The notes under the pieces: generated by a model | What the model saw: only the letters and a program-made list of their open reading frames with translations | The model's database searches: none | What the model was told of the DNA's origin: nothing | Shown here: piece after piece, positions 1 through 6,117 of the stretch | Numbering within the stretch: position 1 is the first letter of the stretch | How the letters are laid out: every line of letters begins with the position of its first letter | Origin: JAWWBL01 sp033720975 | GTDB lineage: Bacteria > Actinomycetota > Acidimicrobiia > Spongiisociales > ZC4RG35 | Reading direction: 5' to 3' | Length of the DNA: 7,306 nt | NCBI GenBank assembly: GCA_033720975.1 | Contig: JAWWBL010000087.1 | Span: forward strand, 1-7,306 | Translations under genes and position numbers: made by a program

Positions 1-1181
1 GGCGTCTGGAAATAGAGCTCGCACCACAGCTCGTCGGAGATCTCTCCGCGGCGGGCGGCCAAATAGGACTCGTGAATCGCCTCGGCCGACCTGGCGATCT
101 CGACCTGAGCCAGAGTGGCGTGAGAGGGGCCAAAGTCAGGCAGAGCGGAGAGAGCAAAGGTGACCTTCACCGTGGCACCCTCCCTGGGCACCGCTTCAAC
201 CGCTTCGACGAAGGCCGTCGGGGCATGGACCCCGAGGAGACGTCCGGCAACGGCTGGATCGGCGTTGACCAAAACTGTGGGTGCTCGGACCAGCGCTCCC
301 GACTCCAATTCGACACCCTCGGTGGGCACGATGCTGGAGACAGGCTCATCAACGAAAACTGTTGCCCCTGCCTCGACCGCCGCCAGGTATAAGGCGTAGG
401 ACACCGCCCCCATCCCACCCCTGACAAACCCCCACTCGCCGGCCCGGCCCTCCTGGCGTCCCGACGAGTGGTGGAAGTCGACATAGGCGGTTCCGGGGTC
501 GAAAGGGGATGCGTTGGTCCCGACGATCCCTTGACCGGCATAGGCGGTCACCATCCGTTCGTCCTGATAGAAACGCCTCAGGTGGTCGATCTGGCTGGCT
601 TCGAAGAGGGTCTCCATCAGCTCCGGATCGCTGCCCAAGCGAGACTCGATGTCTTCTCGGGAAGGAGACGGCTCGAGCCAGAGATCGTCACTCCCTTCCG
701 GTCTCAGTGCGTCCCGGATGCGATCGAAGAGCCGGGTGCGGGCGAAGTGCCCCTCCACGTCTCTGGGGGCGAAGGATCGGATCGACTCGGCGGTCTTCTC
801 GGCGTCGAGCCACGATGTGAACGAGTGGCCGTCCGCGAACGGAACGAAATAGGTCGGGTCACCAATGAGGATCTGGAGCCCGCGAGATCGGAGGTCGAGA
901 TCGTCAATGACCTTCTGGTGGAGAAGGCCGGCCAGGTATGCGCACGGCGAGATGACATAACCCGGCCACATCTCTTCGGTGGTTGCGGCTCCACCGAGGC
1001 GATCCCGTCGCTCGAGCACGGCGACCTTCTGCCCAGCCCGAGCGAGATAGGCCGCGGCCGCCAGGCCGTTGTGGCCACCACCAACGACCACAGCGTCCCA
1101 CGTGGACCCCGCCAGCTTCTCAGCGGGACGAGGTGGCTGCAGGCCGGCCAGGAGTTCTCGGGACGTGAGCTGTGACGGCAC
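1..1181 (-). CDS. PYROXD2/phytoene-desaturase-like FAD-dependent oxidoreductase (C-terminus cut by window edge)
   Basis: This is a flavoprotein oxidoreductase of the phytoene dehydrogenase-related group (COG1233), closest in pattern to PYROXD2. The visible part is about 393 residues with no stop before base 1; the family is usually 520-580 residues, so roughly the last quarter lies outside. After a 28-residue leader comes a Rossmann dinucleotide motif VVVGGGHNGL (31-40), then an acidic residue at the end of the second strand (VLERRD, Glu57) and the family block LGGAATTEE (62-70). A later GGMG block sits in the middle of the protein, followed by a region typical of the FAD-linked fold. The GTG at 1181 is the only good start: an in-frame TAA lies 12 nt upstream and no ATG precedes the nucleotide-binding motif. 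No clear ribosome binding site is visible. It follows the 177-residue gene by 44 nt on the same strand. The substrate cannot be told from sequence; carotenoid synthesis is not supported by any neighbour. Confidence 0.9.
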   Translation of the reverse strand, partial: MPSQLTSRELLAGLQPPRPAEKLAGSTWDAVVVGGGHNGLAAAAYLARAGQKVAVLERRDRLGGAATTEEMWPGYVISPCAYLAGLLHQKVIDDLDLRSRGLQILIGDPTYFVPFADGHSFTSWLDAEKTAESIRSFAPRDVEGHFARTRLFDRIRDALRPEGSDDLWLEPSPSREDIESRLGSDPELMETLFEASQIDHLRRFYQDERMVTAYAGQGIVGTNASPFDPGTAYVDFHHSSGRQEGRAGEWGFVRGGMGAVSYALYLAAVEAGATVFVDEPVSSIVPTEGVELESGALVRAPTVLVNADPAVAGRLLGVHAPTAFVEAVEAVPREGATVKVTFALSALPDFGPSHATLAQVEIARSAEAIHESYLAARRGEISDELWCELYFQT

Positions 1182-1195
1182 GGGTCGACGTTATC

Positions 1196-1219
1196 TGCCG
1201 ATGTCGGCACCGTGTGCCG
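1196..1219 (-). promoter_or_regulatory. Two overlapping, mutually exclusive inverted repeats before the PYROXD2-like gene
   Basis: In the 44-nt gap between the 177-residue gene and the PYROXD2-like gene there are two perfect 6-bp inverted repeats. One pairs 1205-1210 with 1214-1219 around a 3-nt loop. The other pairs 1196-1201 with 1204-1209 around a 2-nt gap, so in practice a 5-bp stem with a 4-nt loop. They share the arm 1204-1210, so only one hairpin can form at a time. The downstream hairpin ends 14 nt before the GTG start. No T-run follows, so it is not a standard intrinsic terminator. A role in translation initiation or mRNA processing is possible but unproven. Confidence 0.35.
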
Positions 1220-1225
1220 GCGGAG

Positions 1226-1759
1226 CTAGCGACGCCCAGCCGTTGCTGGCTCGGGGAGAAGCTCCAACAGTTCCGTATTGAGCTCGTAGAAGTGATCGCT
1301 GGCCAGTGAGCCCTGCCCATGACGCAGGTTGAGCTCCTTGAGCAGTCGTAGCCACTTGGCGAAAACGGCTGAGGGCTCCACGTCACTCGCCCGTAACGTC
1401 TCGGCCAACTCGGAGATGCGCAGCTTCATGTCCTCATACCGGGCGTTCGCCACGGCGCGTGCCTTGGGGGACATAGAGCTAGCTGAGCTGCCATTGGAGC
1501 CTCTGAGATCCTCTTCGAAGACACCCATCTCCAGGGCAAACCTCCCTGGGTCACCAACGTCGAGGAGCATCTCCTCGCCGTCCACGGTTATGTGAAAGCC
1601 GTCGGACCTCTTCACGACAGCAAGGCTCTCGATGGGCCAGTCGGCGACCTCTTGGTCGCCAGACTTCAAAACCAGCAGTTCGTCCGTGACATCCACCTGG
1701 ACGTTGAGTGGCAGCTTTGTCTGGTCAGGTAGATAAAGCCGGGCGGTGTAGACCGACAA
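1226..1759 (-). CDS. Hypothetical protein, two-part (beta-rich N-terminus, helical C-terminus), 177 aa
   Basis: I do not recognise this protein. It is 177 residues and lacks a signal peptide or membrane segment, so it is probably cytoplasmic. Residues 1-85 alternate hydrophobic and polar residues with charged turns, as expected for a small beta-rich, possibly PH-like domain, though I cannot confirm a family. A Ser/Gly-rich linker (about 86-97) joins this to residues 98-165, which look helical with leucine-rich amphipathic stretches. The tail is short and basic. The start is TTG at 1759: an in-frame TGA lies 18 nt upstream, and a GGAGGT sits 3 nt before the TTG. Two nearby ATG triplets (at 1770 and 1778) are out of frame. 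It lies 76 nt after the cyclase stop and 44 nt before the PYROXD2-like gene, all on the minus strand, so co-transcription with the cyclase is likely. A sensor or adaptor role would be speculation. Confidence 0.8.
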   Translation of the reverse strand: MSVYTARLYLPDQTKLPLNVQVDVTDELLVLKSGDQEVADWPIESLAVVKRSDGFHITVDGEEMLLDVGDPGRFALEMGVFEEDLRGSNGSSASSMSPKARAVANARYEDMKLRISELAETLRASDVEPSAVFAKWLRLLKELNLRHGQGSLASDHFYELNTELLELLPEPATAGRR

Positions 1760-1762
1760 CGG

Positions 1763-1768
1763 ACCTCC
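1763..1768 (-). promoter_or_regulatory. Ribosome binding site supporting a TTG start
   Basis: A complete GGAGGT lies 3 nt upstream of the TTG at 1759. The gap is shorter than usual, but this is the only in-frame start between the upstream TGA and the conserved-looking N-terminus, so the site supports TTG as the real start. Confidence 0.6.
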
Positions 1769-1835
1769 ATATGGTCATCTCCCGGCCGCCCGCTCCGGTC
1801 AAGTTACCCCGGCGGAGCAGAAATAAAAGCCCGAG

Positions 1836-2837
1836 TTAGGAGGCCGTGGACCATTCCAGCGGGAAGAGGGTATGTGTCCCCTCCAGTCCCTTGAGCTCGA
1901 CCGTCACCGGCTCGCCAAAGACGATCCCAGAGCTGTTCACCAAATCGGCTGTTGTAGCCGACACGAGGATCTGTCCACCCTGAGCTGCCGCGGCCACCCT
2001 GGCCGCTTTGCTGACGGTCAGCCCGATGTAGTCGTTCCGGTCTTGAAGGACATCGCCGGTGTGAACTCCAATCCGGAGCACAAGGGCATCGCTCTTCAAA
2101 CCCGCCATCGCCCGCTGGATCTCCCGCGCCGACAGCAGCGCCGAAGTCCCGGAGGGGAAGGCGAACATGCCACCGTCGCCGAGAGTCTTCACAACACTGC
2201 CACCCATGTTCTCGACGACATTCTTCGCCGTGGAGAAGTGCTCGGAGATAAGGGCCGACCATTCGTGATCTCCCATCGATCGGGACAGGCTCGTCGAATC
2301 GACGATGTCGGTGAAGAGGAATGTGGTCGTTCCAAGTCCGACGGTTTTCAAGGAGACGTCATCGGAGTCTGAGTCAATGGACTCCAGGAGGTCGGAGAGC
2401 GTCTTCGTCAGCTGCACGGCGAAGGACCTGCCTTCTGGCTGATCGGCATGAGGCATTGAGGTGTGTATCTGAGCGATCCGCCACCCGAGGTCGGTCCGAA
2501 CGAGGCCGAATGTCATTCGGACACTGATTCGGTGGCTCTCATCTCCGAACACGGCGGTGATCTTCACCTCCGAGAAGGCGAAGGCGGAGTCCCGGAGAAC
2601 ATTGATGCGCAGGCTCTCAAAACGTGCGTACAACTCGTCGGGCTCAGAGACGTCCCTGGCCATCAGCGCACTGACGCCTTCGGTGCCGAAAGCGAGCTCA
2701 TCGCGCCCCGTCCCGATGACCGAGGGAGAGTCGGTGACAAATGCCTCCAACGCCGAGTCGATATCTCCAGCGCTGTAGCTCCCGAGCATCTGATAGAGGA
2801 CTGCCCGGATATCAGCGATGTCGCGTTCGGTTGTCAT
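1836..2837 (-). CDS. Class III adenylate/guanylate cyclase with N-terminal SnoaL-like domain
   Basis: This 333-residue soluble protein should convert ATP or GTP to the cyclic 3',5' nucleotide. Residues 1-135 resemble a SnoaL/NTF2-like domain (ending in the typical GWRIAQIHTS at 118-127), a fold that often binds small ligands or dimerises; here it probably serves as input domain. A short acidic linker (about 152-160) precedes the cyclase domain (about 168-330). Catalytic positions follow the class III template: metal Asp177 (FTDI) and Asp221 (GDG), 44 residues apart as in canonical enzymes; purine-contacting Lys217; substrate-specifying Asp269, which favours ATP. The transition-state Arg280 is present, but its partner Asn, expected at 276, is Ser (see finding). 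The ATG at 2837 is preferred over an in-frame upstream ATG-like extension to 2894 because GGAGG lies 6 nt before it and the upstream residues are not family-like. There is no membrane segment. It heads a minus-strand set with the two downstream genes and is divergent from fxsA. Confidence 0.92.
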   Translation of the reverse strand: MTTERDIADIRAVLYQMLGSYSAGDIDSALEAFVTDSPSVIGTGRDELAFGTEGVSALMARDVSEPDELYARFESLRINVLRDSAFAFSEVKITAVFGDESHRISVRMTFGLVRTDLGWRIAQIHTSMPHADQPEGRSFAVQLTKTLSDLLESIDSDSDDVSLKTVGLGTTTFLFTDIVDSTSLSRSMGDHEWSALISEHFSTAKNVVENMGGSVVKTLGDGGMFAFPSGTSALLSAREIQRAMAGLKSDALVLRIGVHTGDVLQDRNDYIGLTVSKAARVAAAAQGGQILVSATTADLVNSSGIVFGEPVTVELKGLEGTHTLFPLEWSTAS

Positions 2838-2843
2838 CCAAAG

Positions 2844-2848
2844 CCTCC
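2844..2848 (-). promoter_or_regulatory. Ribosome binding site of the cyclase gene
   Basis: A GGAGG lies 6 nt upstream of the ATG at 2837, an ideal spacing. It decides the start in favour of a 333-residue protein over the longer 352-residue reading. Confidence 0.75.
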
Positions 2849-2905
2849 GCTCCCCGCTCGAGGCCAACCCGAGCTCTAACCCGCATATTGGCAAGCTCGC
2901 ACAGT

Positions 2906-2921
2906 CTCCGCGGCTGCGGAG
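2906..2921. repeat. Perfect 6-bp inverted repeat in the divergent promoter region (possible operator)
   Basis: CTCCGC and GCGGAG are separated by 4 nt, 26 nt upstream of the fxsA-like ATG. The position within a divergent spacer would suit a regulator site or an mRNA hairpin in the fxsA leader. A repeat this short in high-GC DNA can arise by chance, so confidence is low. Confidence 0.3.
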
Positions 2922-2947
2922 TCGCTACATCCCGGTACGGTTCGTGT

Positions 2948-3388
2948 ATGGGTTTCCTGTGGTGGTTCGCGGTCGTCGCACTTGCGGAGATGGCGACCTT
3001 CTTCTGGATCAGCTCTGAGATAGGGCTGGGCCCGGCGATCCTGATCGCCCTCACCACCGCCCTCGTCGGTGCACTCATGGTCAAGCGCGCCGGGGTGGCC
3101 GTTTGGCGGAGCATTCGGGCCCGCGTCAGAGAACAGAAGGTTCCGGGTCGGGAACTCGCGGCCGGAGCTGCCGTTCTGGTAGCTGGGGCCTTTCTCATAT
3201 CACCCGGTTTCATCACCGACGTGCTCGGGTTTGCTCTCCTGGTGCCTGCGGTTCAGGACCGGCTGTACCGGATCGTCACCCAAAGGCTGGCGGGGCGGTT
3301 CGAGACGCTCCGAGCTGCCAGCCAGAGGTATGCCCAGGATCAGGGCGCGTGGACCGTCGAAGTGGTCGACGTCGATGAAAATGATTGA
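2948..3388 (+). CDS. fxsA: FxsA family membrane protein
   Basis: This is a 146-residue integral membrane protein of the FxsA family. In E. coli, FxsA is a cytoplasmic-membrane protein whose overproduction relieves exclusion of phage T7 by the F plasmid; its normal job is unknown. Hydrophobic segments lie at about 3-20, 26-46 and a paired stretch at 70-105. The family signature SPGFITDVLGFALLVP is at 85-100. The C-terminal 40 residues are hydrophilic and end in an acidic tail (DVDEND). The ATG at 2948 gives the typical N-terminus just before the first membrane segment; the longer open frame upstream runs back into the cyclase gene and is not family-like. No good ribosome binding site is visible. 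It ends 15 nt before the convergent nucleoside hydrolase stop. The gene symbol is given on family membership only. Confidence 0.9.
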   Translation: MGFLWWFAVVALAEMATFFWISSEIGLGPAILIALTTALVGALMVKRAGVAVWRSIRARVREQKVPGRELAAGAAVLVAGAFLISPGFITDVLGFALLVPAVQDRLYRIVTQRLAGRFETLRAASQRYAQDQGAWTVEVVDVDEND

Positions 3389-3403
3389 CCAGGCTGTCGG
3401 TCG

Positions 3404-4432
3404 CTATAACCGTCCAATCCGATCGACCAGCAGGTCGTAGAAACGGTTGGCATCGATTTCCTGCATGACACGGGCATTTGGCTCGTAGTCGGTAACGCCC
3501 CACCAGTCGATGACCGTCATCCCGTGTGTGGGGCCCTTGTCGGTCACGATCTCGACGTTGACTTGTCGGCCGTCGAACATCTCAGGGTCGAGCAGGTAAG
3601 CGATCACGGTCGGATCGTGCAGCGGCCCACCCTCAATCCCGTACTTTTCAATGTCCCACTTGTCGTAGAAGTCGAGCATCCCGGCGACGCAATCCCCCGC
3701 GGGAGTCCCGAGATCGCGGAATCGCTGAAGCCGAGCCGGCGTGGTGACGGCCTTGTGGGTGACGTCGAGAGGCATCATGACAATCGGGATGCCGCTGGTG
3801 AACATGATGTGGGCTGCGTGTGGGTCGACCAACATGTTGAACTCGGCGGCCGGTGTGGTGTTGCCTCCCTCGAAGAACCCACCACCCATCATCACAATCT
3901 GCTCGACTTTGGCGGCGATGCCCGGCTCCCGCTGGAGGGCCAGGCCCACATTGGTCACGGGGCCAAGCGTGCACAGGGTCACCTGGGTCGCATGCCGGTT
4001 GACGATCTCGATTATCCGGTCAACCGCGTGGCCCGGGGAAGGCTTCAGACGTGGTGGGGGCAGATCTGCGCCGTCGATTCCGGTCACGCCATGCACGTAC
4101 TCGGCGGTCCGGAGCTCGTTGATCATCGGACGGGACGCACCCGAATACACCGGGACGTCGGCTCGGCCCGCCAGCTCGACCAATCGGAGCGTGTTGTCGA
4201 CGGTGCGTTCGAGGGGCACGTTTCCTGCCACCGCCGTCAAAGCGAGGACGTCCAGCTCCTCAGGTGAGGCGAGCGCGGCCAGGATGGCGACGGCGTCGTC
4301 CTGGCCGGGGTCGGAGTCGATGATGATTGGACGTGCGATCCCCGGAGCGTAACTAGGCGCCGAGGAAGGCTTCCAGTTCGGCGAAATCCGGGATCGAAGG
4401 CTGGGCGCCCCTGCGGGTCGTGGCAATGGCAC
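3404..4432 (-). CDS. Inosine-uridine-preferring-type nucleoside hydrolase (start unresolved)
   Basis: The enzyme hydrolyses the N-glycosidic bond of ribonucleosides to free base and ribose, using a calcium ion held by aspartates. In the 342-residue reading, the metal motif DSDPGQDDA is at 39-47. It is followed by MGGGFFEGGNTTPAAEFN with VDP, the PLDVTHKA block, and HDPTVIAYLLDP near the C-terminus, which carries the His-Asp pair of the active site. The start is a problem. No ATG, GTG or TTG occurs just before the metal motif; the nearest upstream in-frame candidates are TTG at 4426 and GTG at 4432, both inside ribokinase and without a ribosome binding site. I give the outer bound, GTG 4432, which overlaps ribokinase by 80 nt. 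An ATC at 4339, 13 nt after the ribokinase stop, would give 311 residues and family-typical spacing. The gene lies downstream of ribokinase, which would use the released ribose. Function is well supported; base preference cannot be told. Confidence 0.9.
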   Translation of the reverse strand: MPLPRPAGAPSLRSRISPNWKPSSAPSYAPGIARPIIIDSDPGQDDAVAILAALASPEELDVLALTAVAGNVPLERTVDNTLRLVELAGRADVPVYSGASRPMINELRTAEYVHGVTGIDGADLPPPRLKPSPGHAVDRIIEIVNRHATQVTLCTLGPVTNVGLALQREPGIAAKVEQIVMMGGGFFEGGNTTPAAEFNMLVDPHAAHIMFTSGIPIVMMPLDVTHKAVTTPARLQRFRDLGTPAGDCVAGMLDFYDKWDIEKYGIEGGPLHDPTVIAYLLDPEMFDGRQVNVEIVTDKGPTHGMTVIDWWGVTDYEPNARVMQEIDANRFYDLLVDRIGRL

Positions 4433-5258
4433 CGGCCGCTACCGCCCGGCGGACCGCTTCCTCCAGCCCGAGATCAGCGGCTAGAAAAGCGGCGACGGTC
4501 CCGCAGAAGGTGTCCCCGGCCGCGGTGGGATCGACGGATTGCACTGAGGGAGCCGGGATGCGGACCACCTCGGATTCCTGGACGACCATGGCCCCGTCCC
4601 CGCCCATCGTCACGATCGTCGCACCACTGCGACCGAGGCTGGTGGCCGCCGCCAGGATCTCCTCGTCGTCGCGGGCATCCTTGCCCGAGAGATGCGCCAA
4701 CTCGGAGCGATTGGGGACCAATATGCCCACCCGTTCCATGAGCTCGGTGGGTAGGTCCTTGGCTGGCGCCGGGTTGAGGCAGAAGATTCCTCTGGTCAGA
4801 TCGGCGGCAGCCACGACCGTATCTATGGGGATCTCCAGTTGGCAGAGCACGACCCGGGCGCTCGAGATCATCGCTGCGTGCGGGGCCAGCGAGTCGGGGT
4901 CGAGTGCGAGGTTGGCCCCCGGGCTGACGACGATTGTGTTCTCCGCAGCCGAATCGACCGTTATCACAGCAAGGCCGGTCTCGCTTGCCGACTCGCGGTG
5001 AACTCCTGAGATGTCGACCGCGTCGGCTGCCAACGAGTCGACGAGTGCTTGCCCATGGTCGTCGTCACCGACTGCGCCGATCATCGCAACTCGGGCTCCC
5101 ATTCGAGCGGCTGCTACCGCCTGGTTGGCGCCCTTGCCCCCGTTGGCCCAGTAGTGGCCCGAACCGAGCACGGTCTCGCCCGGCGCCGGGTGCCTTGCGG
5201 CGAGGATCGTCAAGTCACGGTTGAGCGACCCGACCACCACCACGTCTGGCGGTGTCAC
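4353..5258 (-). CDS. rbsK: Ribokinase (PfkB family)
   Basis: Ribokinase phosphorylates D-ribose with ATP to ribose 5-phosphate, feeding the pentose phosphate pathway and nucleotide synthesis; it acts in the cytoplasm. The 301-residue protein has the usual length. Visible motifs are GSLNRDL near the N-terminus (10-16, sugar contact), GGKGANQAVAAARMG (40-54, PfkB signature 1), NRSE (183-186, the NxxE magnesium/phosphate motif) and DPTAAGDTFCG (243-253, signature 2 and anion hole) with catalytic Asp249. The RRGAQPSIP block near 282-290 matches ribokinases rather than other PfkB sugar kinases. The GTG at 5258 overlaps the TGA of the DUF2255 gene as GTGA, which implies translational coupling. The nucleoside hydrolase follows directly, so the two steps of ribose recovery from nucleosides are encoded together. 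No ribose transporter is in the window. Confidence 0.95.
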   Translation of the reverse strand: MTPPDVVVVGSLNRDLTILAARHPAPGETVLGSGHYWANGGKGANQAVAAARMGARVAMIGAVGDDDHGQALVDSLAADAVDISGVHRESASETGLAVITVDSAAENTIVVSPGANLALDPDSLAPHAAMISSARVVLCQLEIPIDTVVAAADLTRGIFCLNPAPAKDLPTELMERVGILVPNRSELAHLSGKDARDDEEILAAATSLGRSGATIVTMGGDGAMVVQESEVVRIPAPSVQSVDPTAAGDTFCGTVAAFLAADLGLEEAVRRAVAAGAIATTRRGAQPSIPDFAELEAFLGA

Positions 5259-5620
5259 CTCGGTGACAGGCGCATCGTGGTGTGGAGGAGATCCGGTTCC
5301 AGCATGGCGTCGAGGGATCTTCCACTCCCTGCGTACTTCTCCCGGAAGGCAGTCGAGGCCAGGTCAACCGAGCGGGGATCGGTCGCGGGGACGGCGTCGA
5401 ACTCGGCCCGCAGGTCATCGAGGATCAGTGCCACCCTCGGGTTGGCGAGCGCCCTTTGGTACCAGCGGCCGGCATCCCCCCTATAGGAGCGGATATAGAG
5501 GTCCCCTGCCGCCGCCACCACCCAAATGATCGTTTTGGTCGGGCGCTCTCCGTTGTGGGTCTCGATGAGGACTTCTTTGGCCGAAGCCAATTTCCGGAAG
5601 GTCTCTGGTGGGAGCGGCAC
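5255..5620 (-). CDS. DUF2255 family protein
   Basis: This 121-residue protein fits the DUF2255 pattern: an N-terminal helix, then a block with THNGERPTKTIIWVV (21-35) and LYIRSYRGDAGRWYQRAL (about 41-58), followed by a short acidic region and a C-terminal helix ending in a Met-Arg-Leu tail. Such proteins resemble the small split-barrel flavin- or F420-binding folds, but no activity is established and I do not assign one. It has no signal peptide or membrane segment. The start is GTG at 5620, the only start giving the full family N-terminus; the GGAGGG upstream is 14 nt away, too far for normal use (see finding). It is the first gene of the ribokinase/nucleoside hydrolase set and its TGA overlaps the ribokinase GTG. 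Its role in nucleoside or ribose use is unknown. Confidence 0.82.
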   Translation of the reverse strand: MPLPPETFRKLASAKEVLIETHNGERPTKTIIWVVAAAGDLYIRSYRGDAGRWYQRALANPRVALILDDLRAEFDAVPATDPRSVDLASTAFREKYAGSGRSLDAMLEPDLLHTTMRLSPR

Positions 5621-5688
5621 CGGCCCAGGCTATACCCTCCTCAGAACCGCGGATCATCCGTCGGGACGATTGGAAACGAATAGGTGAC
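5621..5688. promoter_or_regulatory. Divergent spacer between DUF2255 and SRPBCC genes, with a candidate minus-strand -10 element
   Basis: The 68-bp spacer must drive both the minus-strand salvage genes and the plus-strand SRPBCC/dehydrogenase pair. On the minus strand, TATAGC (plus coordinates 5629-5634) resembles a -10 hexamer and stands only 8 nt before the GTG start, which would place transcription initiation at or next to the start codon. No good -35 box is seen at the usual distance. On the plus strand I see no convincing promoter; an AGGTGA directly before the ATG at 5689 is too close for a normal ribosome binding site. Confidence 0.35.
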
Positions 5689-6117
5689 ATGAGACTTGAA
5701 GAACAGCGTTGGGTTTCACGACCCCAGCGCGACGCATTCGAATACACCGCCGACTTCTCCAACATCTCCGACTGGGACCCCGGCGTCGTGGCCTCGGAGA
5801 AAGTGACCCCAGGACAGGTCGGAGTGGGCACCGAGTTCGATCTAGACGTGAAGTTCGGTAACAGAACCGCGCCCATGCGATACCGGATCACCGAGTACCA
5901 GCCGGATACCCGGGTGGTGCTGGTCGGTGAGGGGCGGCAGTTGCGAGCCGTCGACGAGATCGTCTTCGAAACCCAGGACAACATGACCAGGATCGATTAC
6001 ACGGCCGACCTGCAGTTTCGCGGATACATGAGACTGGTTGCGCCGTTTCTGGGCAAGGCTCTGGAGAAGGTGGGAGAGAAGGCTCTGGACGGCCTGGAGT
6101 CCGCACTTTCTCGATGA
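5689..6117 (+). CDS. SRPBCC family protein (polyketide cyclase/lipid-transport-like fold)
   Basis: This is a 142-residue protein of the START/RHO-alpha-C/Bet v1-like superfamily, a helix-grip fold that encloses a hydrophobic ligand. The N-terminal strand-helix segment leads to FSNISDWDPGV (23-33), the WDPG element common in this group. Alternating beta strands follow to about residue 115, and a long C-terminal amphipathic helix (about 117-141) closes the pocket. No catalytic residues can be assigned. The ATG at 5689 is chosen because it begins the family N-terminus; the open frame back to 5608 runs through the divergent spacer and has no family-like residues. The stop overlaps the start of the dehydrogenase gene as ATGA, so the two products are likely made together, and this protein may bind or present that enzyme's substrate. 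Confidence 0.87.
   Translation: MRLEEQRWVSRPQRDAFEYTADFSNISDWDPGVVASEKVTPGQVGVGTEFDLDVKFGNRTAPMRYRITEYQPDTRVVLVGEGRQLRAVDEIVFETQDNMTRIDYTADLQFRGYMRLVAPFLGKALEKVGEKALDGLESALSR

Larger units (their letters stand above)
2838..2947. promoter_or_regulatory. Divergent intergenic region between cyclase and fxsA-like gene
   Basis: This 110-bp spacer must hold the promoters for both the cyclase (minus) and the FxsA-family gene (plus). I could not identify a convincing -35/-10 pair on either strand. It contains the cyclase ribosome binding site and a perfect inverted repeat, annotated separately. Confidence 0.5.

Noticed and set aside
468..1175. Long plus-strand open frame (235 codons)
   Set aside because: It lies in the same codon register opposite the PYROXD2-like gene, whose minus-strand product has clear family motifs; the plus-strand product has none.
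1804..2262. Minus-strand open frame (152 codons) inside the cyclase gene
   Set aside because: It is in another frame over the conserved cyclase catalytic domain and has an Arg/Gly-rich composition without motifs.
3389..3403. Bidirectional terminator between fxsA and nucleoside hydrolase genes
   Set aside because: The gap is 15 nt and only a weak 4-bp inverted repeat without a T-run can be found around it. The 17-nt gap at 7041-7057 likewise shows nothing convincing.
3524..4267. Long plus-strand open frame (247 codons)
   Set aside because: It mirrors the nucleoside hydrolase codons on the opposite strand and shows no recognisable motif; the high GC content explains the lack of stops.
4340..4360. 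Programmed +1 frameshift joining ribokinase to the nucleoside hydrolase
   Set aside because: The hydrolase frame is +1 relative to ribokinase at its TAG, but no slippery sequence or stimulatory element is visible, and ribokinase ends at its normal length. An odd start codon is simpler.
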